Assembly (NCBI RefSeq): GCF_937616625.2
Contig: NC_065576.1
Location: 13,518,501-13,582,500, forward strand
Direction: 5' to 3'
Source of the DNA: Mercurialis annua
Taxonomy: Eukaryota; Streptophyta; Magnoliopsida; Malpighiales; Euphorbiaceae
DNA length: 64,000 nucleotides
In this document: piece by piece, positions 43,372 through 54,043 of the stretch
Numbering within the stretch: position 1 is the stretch's first letter
Layout: each line of letters begins with the position of its first letter
Position numbers and translations under genes: made by a program
Notes under the pieces: model-generated
The model's database searches: none
What the model was told of the DNA's origin: nothing
The model's input: the letters and a program-made list of their open reading frames with translations, nothing else

Positions 43372-45793
43372 GAAAAATTACACAAATAAGCTAATTGCGG
43401 GCTATTATTACAAAAATACTAAGTGTTCAATTTCTTTTCGTTAAATGTTAATTTGTTGTTTACAATACAGAGCTAATAATGACAAATTATTACATTTTTT
43501 ACGATTTTCATTCAAGCCTTACACGTGTCTTTAATTTAAAAAAAATGTAAGATCATGTATCGCCATTTTCTTCTCCTCTTACAATTTTCTTCACTTTTTC
43601 ATTAACTGTCATAGTTAATCTCCATTTGTTTTGACGCCGAAGCTCTCCGTTCTACGTCCAAATTCTGAATTTGATAACCAAACTAGACCGACAAACGTTT
43701 CTCGTATTTTCTTCTAATTGGAAGATTCACTGCCACGTGGAAAGATCGGAGCCGACATAGTTCCTTTTGGTGGAATTGAAACGAAGCAGCTTAGTATTAG
43801 CCACACTAGGCGTTGAAGGAGAGGGAGTCTCGCTGATAATTCGAAGTGATTTTTCAAAAAAGTGCATGAAAAGGAGTAACAGGAATGGAAGGTTTCTTAG
43901 AATTAGTGTTAGGGTTAGATTTGAGGGGTTTCTCCTTTAGAAAGAGTAGAAACATGAGAGGTTTTAGAAAAGAATGAGGTGATTTGAGTTGTGGATTCAT
44001 CAGCGGTGATCTGCCCTTGGTCGATTTTTGCGCTTGACGAAGAAGAAAACGAAAAAGAGGTGAAACAACAGAATTAATCGGGTTCAAAGAGTTTCCGATC
44101 TTCAGTATAAATGTTTTATTATGTCTTTAGTTTTATTCACACTTGGCCTGTCAATTTCTGTCTCGACAAGGTAATCTTTTTATCACATCTTTCAATCACA
44201 AAAGGTTAGTTTTTTTGAATTAGTTGAACTGATTTTTGGTTGGTTTGGATCTCGGTAGGGAGCATATCTAAAGAATTATATGGTAAGAGAGATCTGGCCG
44301 GAACTAGCGAAAGCAAAATGCATAGAGTGGGACCAAATATTTACGAAGCGTTCATGGAAACGCCAAAGCTTTTGTTGTGGCAATGAGTCCAGTGAGCTTG
44401 GTTTTATTATGATGGCATTAAGCTTTTACATTTTAATGCTTAGGCAACGGCCATTTGCTTGCTTATTTTGATATTTACTGCAGTTACCACTTATATGATT
44501 CATTCATGCTTTGCTCGGAGAAGCATGTGATAATGCTCTTAAGAAAAAATGTTTCCTATATAATGGCCTAACAGAAGGATTCTGGGAAATGCTGCCCATT
44601 ATAATTTTTTTTTTTATAATATAAGCGTTAAATTATGATACACTATAGATACATGTTTGATGTACAATTTATACATTGTAATTTTTATATTAAAATAGAT
44701 GGATTATTAAAATTATATTTAATATGTATTATTTATGTATTGTAGATTTATTATTAAAATTATATTTAATATATATTATTTGTGTATTTTGATATGCATT
44801 ATGTATAAATAGTGTATCAAAAATATATTGTTTGTGTATTTTGTACGCATTACATGATATTTATTGAATTTTGTTTTGATTTTTTTCTCTATATTTTTAT
44901 ATAATTATTGGTATAATAGTGTATTTAATATTCTAGATTATAATAGCAGAGAGAGATATTATTTGTGTATTTGATATTTATTTTTGGCATATTTTAAAAC
45001 GTACCATTAAGTCGTATTTAATATGTATTATTTGTATTTAAGATGTACAATTAAAGTTGTATTGAATATGAAAAGATTCTGAAGTAAATTATATCCGTTT
45101 GAATAGTTTTTGAGATGCATAAATAATACTCCATATTAAAAATATAGTTTTGAGACACAAATAATACATATAAATAATATAGTTTTGCAACACATAAATA
45201 ATATATATTAATAATATATATATTTATTATTTTTATCAATGGTGATAGATTTGATAAAGGGGATAAATATTGTTATTAATTTTTTTTTTTATATCACATG
45301 TATATGAAAATGTTATATTGCTATTATTTGATGCGTGAGTTATTGTTAAAGCATTTGATACATATATCATTTGATTTAATATATATTATACATACTGCTT
45401 AGAGGCACATAAATATAACATATTAATAATTTATTTATTTTTGTTTTAAAAATATGAAAAAATAATAATCAAATATGTCCTCGATATATATCTGATACAT
45501 AACAGATACATATCTGATACATGTTTGAATAGTTTTGACAAAAGGACGCGTGACGGACGCACGTGTAAAACGCCCGTCAGACGCGCTTCTGACGCGTTTT
45601 GACAGCTGTTTGACGCGTTTTGACAGCTGTTTGATATGTTTTTTTTGCTATTTGAGTAAGACATGTGTCTCTTATTTAGTGGTTAAGTATAAAATGTAAA
45701 CTTTTTAAACTTTTACGTGCTAGTGTAATAAATGAGTTTAATTAGCATTTTTGTAAACTTTATTAATTTTTTGTATAATTTTGTAATCTTCTC
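43372..45793. mobile_element. Probable Mutator-like element (2.4 kb) with captured-looking sequence
   Basis: It interrupts segment 4 where segments 2 and 3 are continuous. Ends GAAAAATTACACAAATAAGC and (rc) GAGAAGATTACAAAATTATA are similar. Flanks TAATTTTTG (43363-43371) and TAATTTTTT (45794-45802) match at 8 of 9. The interior at 43600-44480 is richer in G+C than the arms, which are almost pure AT (44590-45530). No transposase seen. Confidence 0.6.
43854..44480. pseudogene. Exon-like open frames in the MULE, source unknown
   Basis: On the minus strand, 43854-44087 is open and Pro/Lys-rich. On the plus strand, after a TCGGTAG acceptor-like site (44260), a frame reads GSISKELYGKRDLAGTSESK, then VGPNIYEAFMETPK. 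Neither is recognised. Gene capture is an inference from base composition and context. Confidence 0.35.
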
Positions 45794-46325
45794 TAATTTT
45801 TTTAGTATTTTTTAATTAATTAATTTAAATATTAATGATCTGACATTATTTTACTTTTTTTTATAAATTTACATAAATATATATGAGGAGCGGATTGTAC
45901 TTTGCCCCAAAGCCAATGAGAGTAGAAATGCATTTATTCTTGTGTGATTCGCAATAAACAATAGTATGATTGGTTGCTCTGTTTCTCAAAGCCATCCTTG
46001 TTTGGAGTTTGGCCTACCTGGTTTCTTAGTGCTATTCCTTCTCACTGTTCTTTGACTCTCTCCCTTTCTTCTTTAGTTGCCTACATTTTTTTAAAAATTC
46101 CAACTTGGTGGGATTGGAAATTTTAAAAATGTTATAAATTATAATTTTATGAATGTAATATGCATTAATAATTTATATATTAAAGATAAATATGAAATAA
46201 ATTAAAATTTCAAAGTGTGTACAAATTTACATCTATACTGTTCTGTGAATTTGTAGGCATTAATTAACCCTTGGAAAAGGCCTATTTGTGCCATTTCTTG
46301 AAGGCCATGCTTAACTTAAACTTAA

Positions 46326-46961
46326 CTAGCTCCTATAATTGCGTACCAATCCTTCAGGTTCTAATGGTGCAATATTTACTATAATTTCTTGTACTGCAGG
46401 CTCCGCAGGGCTGCAACCGACGATCTTTTGACAGGTCTCGATTAGGCTGTGCCTACAAGTAGGGCAAGACGAGTGTGAACCGAGCCATTTATCAATGCAT
46501 TTGACATGGAATCCATGGTTGCATTTGGGAAGAAGCCGGACGCGCTCACCAACTGTAAACTCCGCGAGACAGATCACACACTCTGTGTCTAATCCAGGCA
46601 GGTTCAAGTCGGGTGAGTAGTTTATCGTCGGGAAAGTCTTTAACGCCTTTCGTTTGACGCCTGTATTGGCTAATCGAGCTATGGTAGCTGTATCAGAAGA
46701 TTGTGAAGCTACTAAAATGGAGCACCTTAATACACACCTGATGATGGAATTAAGTCCCAGTGAGCAAATTAGAGCACACAAGAGCACTGACAGGACCATA
46801 ATGACATTTGCGTCGAAAGTGTTATTTCCGGTGTACGTTTCTGAGGCGACGTCGTGGCTATTAGGAGGAGGTGCTGCTGGAGTATTTAGTAGCAATCTTC
46901 TAGAATAGAAATCACCAAGTTGTTGAAATAGTTGAGCTGTTGTTGTTGTAGAAGTTGACAT
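46326..46961 (-). CDS. ATL-family RING-H2 finger E3 ubiquitin ligase, copy 4
   Basis: This 211-aa intact intronless ATL protein is the most diverged of the four. Hydrophobic segment 50-74, GLD 123-125, RING-H2 ligands C128, C131, C147, H149, H152, C155, C166 and C169, P145 before the third Cys. The RING itself is identical in sequence to copies 1 and 2. Changes cluster in the N-terminal linker (shortened, PPP at 31-33), the segment after the membrane helix and the tail. It lacks the QAIACP insert of copies 2 and 3, as does copy 1. Conservation of the RING against drift elsewhere suggests selection. TATA box 62 bp upstream. Confidence 0.94.
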   Translation of the reverse strand: MSTSTTTTAQLFQQLGDFYSRRLLLNTPAAPPPNSHDVASETYTGNNTFDANVIMVLSVLLCALICSLGLNSIIRCVLRCSILVASQSSDTATIARLANTGVKRKALKTFPTINYSPDLNLPGLDTECVICLAEFTVGERVRLLPKCNHGFHVKCIDKWLGSHSSCPTCRHSLIETCQKIVGCSPAEPAVQEIIVNIAPLEPEGLVRNYRS

Positions 46962-47022
46962 TTTTGGTGTTTGCTATAAAATTGGAGATTTAATTAGTTA
47001 TGCTACTACTTGGAAGTTGATA

Positions 47023-47032
47023 CTATATATAT
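47023..47032 (-). promoter_or_regulatory. TATA box of ATL copy 4
   Basis: CTATATATAT 62 bp upstream of the start codon. Confidence 0.6.
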
Positions 47033-47639
47033 TGAAGAAAAGTAAAGTGTTAAATTTCCTAGTGGACTTTTTATAAAATATAAATAATTATTTCAATAAC
47101 AAAAGTATTGCTGAAAATATTATAAGTCTTTAATAATGTTGTGTTTTTCAAATATGTGCAAATCTATAACTATATAGATACTCCACTTAATATATATCTT
47201 GTGTAGTTTAAACTTTAATGGACTTTCTAATCTATGTGGGGTCATCCCACTTTCTTCTATTCAAACAAAGCCATGTGCCAATTATTTCAGCTGGTGAATT
47301 TTTTTCTCAAAATGCTATCTAGGACCCAGTAGCACAGGAAGGACTCATGGAATCCTTATCTTAAGTTGATCGCCATGGAAATTATGTTTTTTAAGTTGAT
47401 TTAAGTGGCCTCTAGTAATAATATATGTTGGGCTAATAATCACACACGGTCCTTGATTTTAGGACTTTCAAATCACCACATTCTCTGAGTTTTCATTTCG
47501 GCACCAAAACTCTCGTGTCTTTAATTTTTAAGCGAGTAAACTCTCTACCGTCTATTTTATTAATACCCCTGGAAGTCGATGATGTGGCCATTGATGTCGC
47601 AACTAAATTTTTTTCATAACAAGACAAAGCGCTGCGTGC

Positions 47640-47782
47640 ATAATATGACAACAATAAAACACAAAGTAAATATAAAATTTTAAACCGTAAAACTCAAAAT
47701 CCTAGCATTTTCTAATTGTACTTCTTATCATACATTTGTACTTCTATTAGTATAAATACTGGTGTAATATATGATTGAAATC
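47640..47782 (+). repeat. Left piece of the 5' LTR of degenerate copia C
   Basis: The sequence to the left of copia B (to GATTGAAATC) continues after it with AATACAAAATATTCAAGAG and then, about 50 bp on, TGGTATCATAGC. Copia B therefore landed in an older LTR shortly upstream of a primer site. The outer LTR boundary was not determined. Confidence 0.55.
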
Positions 47783-47985
47783 TGTTGAGAGAAAGTGACA
47801 AAACGAGAAAAGAATAATTTGGTAAAATGAGTTGTATTAATTCATTAACCAAGATCAGGTTTATATACAAATGAATGAGCTTACTTCAGCAACTATACAA
47901 CTGAAGCAGAGTAACTAATACTCTTAACAAACTAATTAAACAGAAATAACAAACTAACTGAATAATTAGCTGACTATTCTTTACA
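47783..47985 (-). repeat. 3' LTR of copia B
   Basis: 203 bp, identical to the 5' LTR. In element orientation it starts TGTAAAGAATAG, which supplies the last three codons and the stop of the polyprotein. Confidence 0.97.
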
Positions 47986-50900
47986 CTCCCCCTCAAGAGG
48001 AGCATAAATATTGATGATGCTCATCTTGTTCAGAAAACCATAAAACAGCCCTGGACTGAGTGCTTTAGTAAAGATATCAGCAAGTTGCTGACCAGTGGAA
48101 ATGTACTGTGGTTTAATTGTACCAGCTTGAACTTTCTCCCTTATAAAGTGACAATCCAGTTCAATATGCTTCGTGCGTTCATGAAAAACTGGATTGTTGC
48201 AGATGTGAAGGGCAGAGATGTTGTCACAGAAAAAATCCACTGGTGCTGAATGATGAATTTGAAAATCAGCAAGAAGGTAGATCAGCCAAGTAACCTCAGC
48301 AGCAGTAGTGGCCATAGATCTGTATTCTGCCTCAGTAGAACTACGAGACACAACTTGTTGTTTCTTGGACTTCCAACTGATCAAAGAAGTACCAAGAAAA
48401 ATACAATAGCCAGTCAGAGATCTACGAGTTTCTAAGCAGCCTGCCCAATCACTATCACAGTATGCACGCAGATGAAGCTTAGCAGAAGAAGAGAAATGAA
48501 GACCTTGACCAGGTGACCCTTTCAAATAACGCAAGACCCTGAAAGCAGTCTGCAAATGAACTTCAGCCGGTTTATCCATGAATTGAGTCAACACATGAAC
48601 TGCATATGTAATATCTGGCCTAGTCAATGTCAAGTATAATAGCTTACCAACCAATTGCCTATAACCAGTTGGATTGTCAATCAAATTCTCAGATTGATGA
48701 ACTAGCTTATGATTCACCTCAATTGGAATAGAAACAGGCTTAGTACCAGTAAGACCATATTCATCCAACAAATCCAGAATATATTTGCACTGACATAAAG
48801 AAATGCCTGTTTTGTTGCGAGCAATCTCAAGACCAATGAAGTACTTAAGGTTGCCTAAATCCTTAAGTTTGAACTGACTTTCCAGATAAGTCTTGAGAGC
48901 AGAAATAGCTACTGAGCTAGAACTTGCAATAATAATGTCATCCACATACAGAAGAAGGGCTATAAATTCATCTGAATCTGACCTTGTAAACAGAGAATAA
49001 TCAGATTTGGACTGTTTGAAACCTTGAGACAATAGAGAAGCAGTGAACTTAGCATTCCATTGCCTTGAGGCTTGTTTGAGGCCATATAATGATTTGTGCA
49101 GTTTGCATACAAGTTTCCCAGTAGAAGAAGACTCCCCCTGAGATGTATAACCCTGAGGAATGGACATGTAAACATTCTCATTTAATTCACCATTGAGAAA
49201 AGCATTATTAATGTCAAGTTGAGCCATGTGCCATCCTTTTATAGCTGCAAGTGCCAAGAAAACTCTAACTGTAGTATGCTTTGCCACAGGACTGAAAGTA
49301 TCCTGATAATCCAAACCAAATCTTTGTGTGTATCCCTTTGCTACTAACCGTGCTTTGTAGCGATCAATAGTTCCATCAGACTTAGATTTCACCTTAAAAA
49401 TCCATTTGGAGCCAATGACATGTTGTCCTGGAGGTAAAGGAACAACAGACCAAGTCTTATTTTGATCAAGAGCTGTCAACTCTTCTGTCATTGCTTGTTG
49501 CCAATGAGGATATGAAGCTGCTTCTTTGTAAGTTTTGGGTTCATGATGAGAAGATATTTGAAGAACATAAGAAGAGTAAGCAGGGGATAGATGAGAGTAA
49601 GAAAGATATTTTTGAATGGGATGAGATGTGGAGCAAGCAGAAGCTTGATGATGGTAAGCAGCTAGGTATGATGGAACAGTATGTTGTCTGGTACTTCTCC
49701 TAAGATTTATGATAGGAGTAGTAGTGGGAGCAGTAGGGGAATTTGGAATAATGGGAATAGTAGGAGAGGGAATGTCAGAAAATGTATAAGGAGGGATAGT
49801 AGGAAGGACAGGTGAAGATGAATCAGTAAAAGAAGCAGGTTTGAAGGGAAAAATGGATTCATGAAAATGAACATCTCTTGAAATAAATGTCATTTCAGCA
49901 GCTATGTCATATACTTTGTAACCCTTAGTGTGCATAGGATATCCAACAAAGATACACTTTTTGGCTCTAGCATCAAATTTCTTCTTGTGAGGGTCAACAT
50001 TAGTAGCAAAACAAAGGGATCCAAATACTTTTAGTATATGATAATCTGGTTTGTCATTGAAGAGTCTCTGATAAGGACTCATATTATTCAGAATAGGGGT
50101 AGGAATTCTATTGATGAGATAGGTAGCAGTGAGAACTGCATGACCCCAGAATTTCAAAGGTAAGTGAGCCTGAAACAGTAAAGATCTAGCCACATTGAGC
50201 AAATGCTGATGTTTTCTTTCTGGTACACCATTCTGCTGAGGTGTATATACACATGTAGTTTGATGAACTATACCTTTGGAAGCATAAAACTCTGATAAAA
50301 AGAATTCTGTACCATTATCTGTTCTGATTACTTGAATGGACTTGTTAAACTGGGTTTTGATCAGTTCATAAAACTGAGTTACAATGCCAGAAACTTGAGA
50401 CTTGTACTTCATCAAGTAAACCCATGTGACCTTAGACAAGTCATCAACAATAGTAAGAAAATAATGATTTCCATGTAAATCAGGAACAGAATATGGACCC
50501 CAAACATCCATGTGAACAATCTCAAAAATAGAGGTTGTATGACTTATATGAATAGGAAAAGGTAACCTTTTCTGTTTAGCTATGGGACAAATTTCACAAA
50601 CATGATTCAATGCTACATCAGCAATAGGAATTTCAGATTGAAGAAAAGACATTCTAGGTTTTGAAGGGTGACCTAACCTATAATGCCATAAATCTGAAGA
50701 TACAACTGAATTAACAGAAGCACAAGTATTGTTATGGGAACCATTAACTACACTTTTCTTATCATCCTCAAGTTGAAGATAATAAAGACCTTGAAAGACC
50801 TTAGCTTGACCAATCTTCATCATGGTTAAGTGGTCCTGTATGACACAATAATCAGCAAGAAACATCAGTCCATGGTTTCTGTATTTTGTCAACTTACTTA

Positions 50901-52320
50901 CTGAGAGTAAATTGAAGCTGAATGTGGGTACTAAGAGTACATTGTGAATAACCAGTTTGGGAAGTAATTGAACAGTTCCTATATGGGTAATAGGAGCTTT
51001 CATTCCATTAGGCATGTGGACAAACCAGTTAGAGACAGGCTTATAACTGGTAAATAGTTCTAATGAACATATAATGTGATCAGTAGCACCTGTGTCAACA
51101 ATCCAAGTATGCATATTAACTTGACCAGAATATGCATTCATGGCAGAAAAAATTGATGGTGAAATAATCATACCAGGAGAAGATGAAGCTGGTGAAGGAT
51201 CAGATAAGTTCTGCTGATCAGAGGAATTATCATTCAATAGCAGATAGAGTTTCTGCAATTGTTCAGGAGTAAACTGGAATGAGTTACTGCTGCTTGGAGC
51301 TTCATTCACCACAGGAGTAGACTCATTGTACTGTGTTTGAACATTATAGGCTGCTCTAGGACCTTGAGCAGGAGGGTATGGATTGTTGTAATATCCTGTA
51401 TTCTTTGGCATAGCAGGTGCATATGATGAAGGAGGCCTGTACTGGTTATATTGATTGTGATTCATCAAGTTAGGATTTCTGGTTGGAGTTTTAAACTTGA
51501 ATCCAGGAGGAAATCCATTAAGTTTAAAACAAGATTCTTTGTCATGACCCTGTTTCCCACAGTGAGAACATATTATATCAAGCTTAGGTTTTCTGACTGC
51601 CATAGCTGCAACCATATCAGTCATACTCTGTTGATTCATAGACAGAGCTCTCTGACTTTCATCTCTCAAAATCATATTATAAGCTTGATCTATATTAGGA
51701 AAAGGCCTTGTGTTAAGAACTTGAGACCTTTGGTTTTGAAATGTGTCATTCAGTCCATTAAGAAACTGAAATACATAGTCCTTTTGCTGTAATTCAGTGA
51801 ACTTCTGAAAGCAGTCCTGATTACATCTACCACAGCTGCAATGTGGTAATGGCCTATAGCATTGAAGCTCTTCCCATATAGCATTCAATTCAGTGTAATA
51901 AGTGTCTACAGATTTAGTACCTTGAGTTAGAGTACATAACCTCTGTTGTAACTGGCAAATCTTAGCATCATCAGGTTGAAGAAACCGTTGGCTCAGTTTT
52001 TCCCAAATTTTACTGGCATTATCCATGAAAAAGACAGTAGAAGCTATAGAAGGTGAAATTGATCTCAGCAACCAAGCTATCATCAGATTATTGCAGCGAG
52101 TCCAGGCATTGAACTGAACATCAGATTCTAAAGGTTTTGGAATAGATCCATCTATGAAACCCTGCTTGTTTCGAATTGAAACAGCAAGTAGAAATGATCT
52201 TCTCCACGTAGCATAGTTTGATGGAGTGAGTTCAGGTTGAACAATTACTGAACTGTGATTTTCAGTAGGGTGAAGGTAGAAAGGAGAAGAAGAATCTTCA
52301 TTATGACTAGTAACCGCCAT
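47974..52320 (-). CDS. Copia B Gag-Pol polyprotein (intact)
   Basis: A single 1,448-aa frame. Gag starts with the FYLHPTENHS motif and NYATWRRSFLLAVSIRNKQG (Retrotran_gag_3-type plus UBN2-like core). CCHC knuckle CSHCGKQGHDKESC at about 251. Protease VDTGATDH at about 406. Integrase HMDVWG, IRTDNGTEF and QQNGVPERKH (about 602, 664, 692). RT ends its core with YVDDIII (about 1123). RNase H CDSDWAG and SSTEAEYRSM (about 1287 and 1326). All catalytic acidic residues are present. Start is the first ATG after the primer site (207 bp). The frame runs through the polypurine tract and stops at TAG twelve bases into the LTR. Confidence 0.97.
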   Translation of the reverse strand: MAVTSHNEDSSSPFYLHPTENHSSVIVQPELTPSNYATWRRSFLLAVSIRNKQGFIDGSIPKPLESDVQFNAWTRCNNLMIAWLLRSISPSIASTVFFMDNASKIWEKLSQRFLQPDDAKICQLQQRLCTLTQGTKSVDTYYTELNAIWEELQCYRPLPHCSCGRCNQDCFQKFTELQQKDYVFQFLNGLNDTFQNQRSQVLNTRPFPNIDQAYNMILRDESQRALSMNQQSMTDMVAAMAVRKPKLDIICSHCGKQGHDKESCFKLNGFPPGFKFKTPTRNPNLMNHNQYNQYRPPSSYAPAMPKNTGYYNNPYPPAQGPRAAYNVQTQYNESTPVVNEAPSSSNSFQFTPEQLQKLYLLLNDNSSDQQNLSDPSPASSSPGMIISPSIFSAMNAYSGQVNMHTWIVDTGATDHIICSLELFTSYKPVSNWFVHMPNGMKAPITHIGTVQLLPKLVIHNVLLVPTFSFNLLSVSKLTKYRNHGLMFLADYCVIQDHLTMMKIGQAKVFQGLYYLQLEDDKKSVVNGSHNNTCASVNSVVSSDLWHYRLGHPSKPRMSFLQSEIPIADVALNHVCEICPIAKQKRLPFPIHISHTTSIFEIVHMDVWGPYSVPDLHGNHYFLTIVDDLSKVTWVYLMKYKSQVSGIVTQFYELIKTQFNKSIQVIRTDNGTEFFLSEFYASKGIVHQTTCVYTPQQNGVPERKHQHLLNVARSLLFQAHLPLKFWGHAVLTATYLINRIPTPILNNMSPYQRLFNDKPDYHILKVFGSLCFATNVDPHKKKFDARAKKCIFVGYPMHTKGYKVYDIAAEMTFISRDVHFHESIFPFKPASFTDSSSPVLPTIPPYTFSDIPSPTIPIIPNSPTAPTTTPIINLRRSTRQHTVPSYLAAYHHQASACSTSHPIQKYLSYSHLSPAYSSYVLQISSHHEPKTYKEAASYPHWQQAMTEELTALDQNKTWSVVPLPPGQHVIGSKWIFKVKSKSDGTIDRYKARLVAKGYTQRFGLDYQDTFSPVAKHTTVRVFLALAAIKGWHMAQLDINNAFLNGELNENVYMSIPQGYTSQGESSSTGKLVCKLHKSLYGLKQASRQWNAKFTASLLSQGFKQSKSDYSLFTRSDSDEFIALLLYVDDIIIASSSSVAISALKTYLESQFKLKDLGNLKYFIGLEIARNKTGISLCQCKYILDLLDEYGLTGTKPVSIPIEVNHKLVHQSENLIDNPTGYRQLVGKLLYLTLTRPDITYAVHVLTQFMDKPAEVHLQTAFRVLRYLKGSPGQGLHFSSSAKLHLRAYCDSDWAGCLETRRSLTGYCIFLGTSLISWKSKKQQVVSRSSTEAEYRSMATTAAEVTWLIYLLADFQIHHSAPVDFFCDNISALHICNNPVFHERTKHIELDCHFIREKVQAGTIKPQYISTGQQLADIFTKALSPGLFYGFLNKMSIINIYAPLEGECKE
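47986..47994 (-). promoter_or_regulatory. Polypurine tract of copia B
   Basis: On the minus strand GAGGGGGAG directly precedes the 3' LTR. It is translated as part of the Glu-Gly-Glu near the C-terminus. Confidence 0.85.
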
Positions 52321-52527
52321 TTTAGATCAAGAAATCAAGAATTTTGATCAAGAATTAAGAGGAATCAAGTGAAAAACTAGTGAAATTACTTGGATAATCA
52401 GAAAGATAATGATCTGGAGAATCAGATCATGTAATTTTGATCGAAAATAAGTAGAAAAGTGAATGGGTTAATAGTGATTGGCAGCTGAGAAAAGGTGAGA
52501 AAAGTGGCAGTTACCAGAGAAAATCCA

Positions 52528-52539
52528 GCTCCGATACCA
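52528..52539 (-). promoter_or_regulatory. Primer-binding site of copia B
   Basis: rc reads TGGTATCGGAGC, one mismatch from the standard initiator-Met-tRNA site, adjacent to the 5' LTR. Confidence 0.92.
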
Positions 52540-52742
52540 TGTTGAGAGAAAGTGACAAAACGAGAAAAGAATAATTTGGTAAAATGAGTTGTATTAATTC
52601 ATTAACCAAGATCAGGTTTATATACAAATGAATGAGCTTACTTCAGCAACTATACAACTGAAGCAGAGTAACTAATACTCTTAACAAACTAATTAAACAG
52701 AAATAACAAACTAACTGAATAATTAGCTGACTATTCTTTACA
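52540..52742 (-). repeat. 5' LTR of copia B
   Basis: 203 bp, identical to the 3' LTR, followed by the second AAATC target copy. Confidence 0.97.
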
Positions 52743-53510
52743 AAATCAATACAAAATATTCAAGAGTTTTTCTCATCTCTACGGTTTTGACTTGGTATCA
52801 TAGCCAAATCCAAAACCTTTGCTTTCTGTCAAACGATTGTGTACATTGTTGTTTTGAGTTTCATCCTACCCATTGACTTGTTAAGGATCAGGGGACAAAG
52901 GGACCGGTGCTCCACGGAACAACTGAGCTTGGGCTTTACAAGCTACAAGGTGCTCTACCACACACGTTTTCTACTCCTTCTGTGGCGTACCTTGCAAGCT
53001 TAGAGGATTGGCATGCTAGAATAGGTCATCCGAATTTCAAAACTGTCTCTCAAATCATAAATTATTTTCATTTGCCTTGTTTCAGAATAAAAAAAATCAT
53101 CTGATGAATGTGAGGCTTGTTGTTTAGGCAAGTTACACCGTGTCACTTTACCATTGACACACAATCGTAGTACAAAACCTTTACAACTCATTCATTCTGA
53201 TGTATGGGGCTCTGCTCCAATTTATTTAATTTCAGGATTTCAGTATTTTATCATTTTTATTGATGATTATTCTCTGTTTATTTGGATTTTTCCAATGAAA
53301 TGCAAAAGTGAGGTTTCTTCTATTTTTTTACAGATTTCAAGCCCTGGCTGAAAAACAATTTGAGACAAAAATAAAATCGTTCAATTCTGACTGGAGGGGG
53401 GGGGGGGGGAGAATATCGACCTTTAAATACATTTTTCAACAAACAGGAATCATTCATCGAATCTCTTGTCTTCATACACATGAACTAAATGGCAACTCTA
53501 TTAAACATAT
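52743..53510 (+). pseudogene. Degenerate copia C, first part (LTR end, primer site, GAG_pre-integrase, integrase)
   Basis: TGGTATCATAGC at 52793-52804 is a primer site. Gag and protease are missing. From 52900 the plus strand encodes ELGLYKLQGAL, then DWHARIGHPNFKTVSQII, and CEACCLGK (another frame). LIHSDVWGSAPI and FIIFIDDYSLFIW are integrase, and SFNSDWRGG marks the second catalytic aspartate region. Several frameshifts. A 14-base G run (53396-53409) sits where the family has Gly-Gly-Glu. The reading stops at about 53510, where element D interrupts it. Confidence 0.85.
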
Positions 53511-53513
53511 CAT

Positions 53514-53584
53514 CAGCAAACAAGAAGAAGAGAAGAAATCCAGCTCAGCAAACAAGAAGAAGAGAAGAAATCCAGCTCAGCAAA
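53514..53584. repeat. 32-bp tandem repeat, 2.2 copies
   Basis: CAGCAAACAAGAAGAAGAGA.. is repeated exactly (53514-53545, 53546-53577) with a third partial CAGCAAA, at the junction between copia C and D. Confidence 0.9.
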
Positions 53585-53812
53585 GTGTGTGATTCCAGCT
53601 CCTTCAAGTCACAAGTTATTGCTTAATGAGTTAGTTATTTTTCTGTTATAGTTAACAGTAAAGTCAGTTAGTTAGATTAAGGAAATAGCCATTAAGTATA
53701 TAGCCGTTATAATTAATCAGTATATAATGTAAAGTGTACAGATTTTATCATTTAATGAAAATGCAATTATTTCTTTTACTCAATTCAGAAATCTCAAAAT
53801 CTAAAATCTAAT
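53585..53812 (+). repeat. Putative 5' LTR of degenerate copia D
   Basis: The sequence immediately precedes a perfect TGGTATCAGAGC primer site (53814-53825). It includes TATATAATGT (53719) and an AT-rich end. The 5' boundary is not certain. Confidence 0.55.
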
Positions 53813-54043
53813 ATGGTATCAGAGCAAGAAACTTTGTAAATTACTTTTTCTCTGAAAGCAGTTATTTCTCTTTTTTCTTAGCAACCAAACAGTAATTTTC
53901 TCAGCAAACAAACACATAATCGCTGAATCTTTTCTTCATATTTTTCTTCATTAAAAGATCATAGAATCTTTTGCTCTTGTTTCTTTATCTTAATTTTGTC
54001 TTGTTTCCATTCTTCTTTACTGATTCTTGTTAAAATTTCACAT

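Larger units (their letters stand above)
42520..47430. repeat. Segmental duplication copy 4
   Basis: It matches segments 2 and 3 from GAGGTTGTTTTTATTAAT (42536) through the region after ATL copy 4 (CTATCTAGGACCCAGTAGC near 47313). It is the most diverged copy, interrupted by a Tourist-like element and a 2.4-kb MULE. Confidence 0.8.
47783..52742 (-). mobile_element. Complete young Ty1/copia retrotransposon B (4,960 bp), TSD AAATC
   Basis: The 203-bp LTRs (47783-47985, 52540-52742) are identical by eye, with AAATC at 47778-47782 and 52743-52747. An uninterrupted 1,448-codon frame, a primer site and a polypurine tract are present. It is unrelated in sequence to copia A beyond the shared domains. 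It is inserted in the LTR of copia C, so it is younger than C. Confidence 0.98.

Noticed and set aside
53514..53584. CRISPR-like or satellite array
   Set aside because: Only 2.2 directly abutting units without spacers. Nothing in the window is a CRISPR array.
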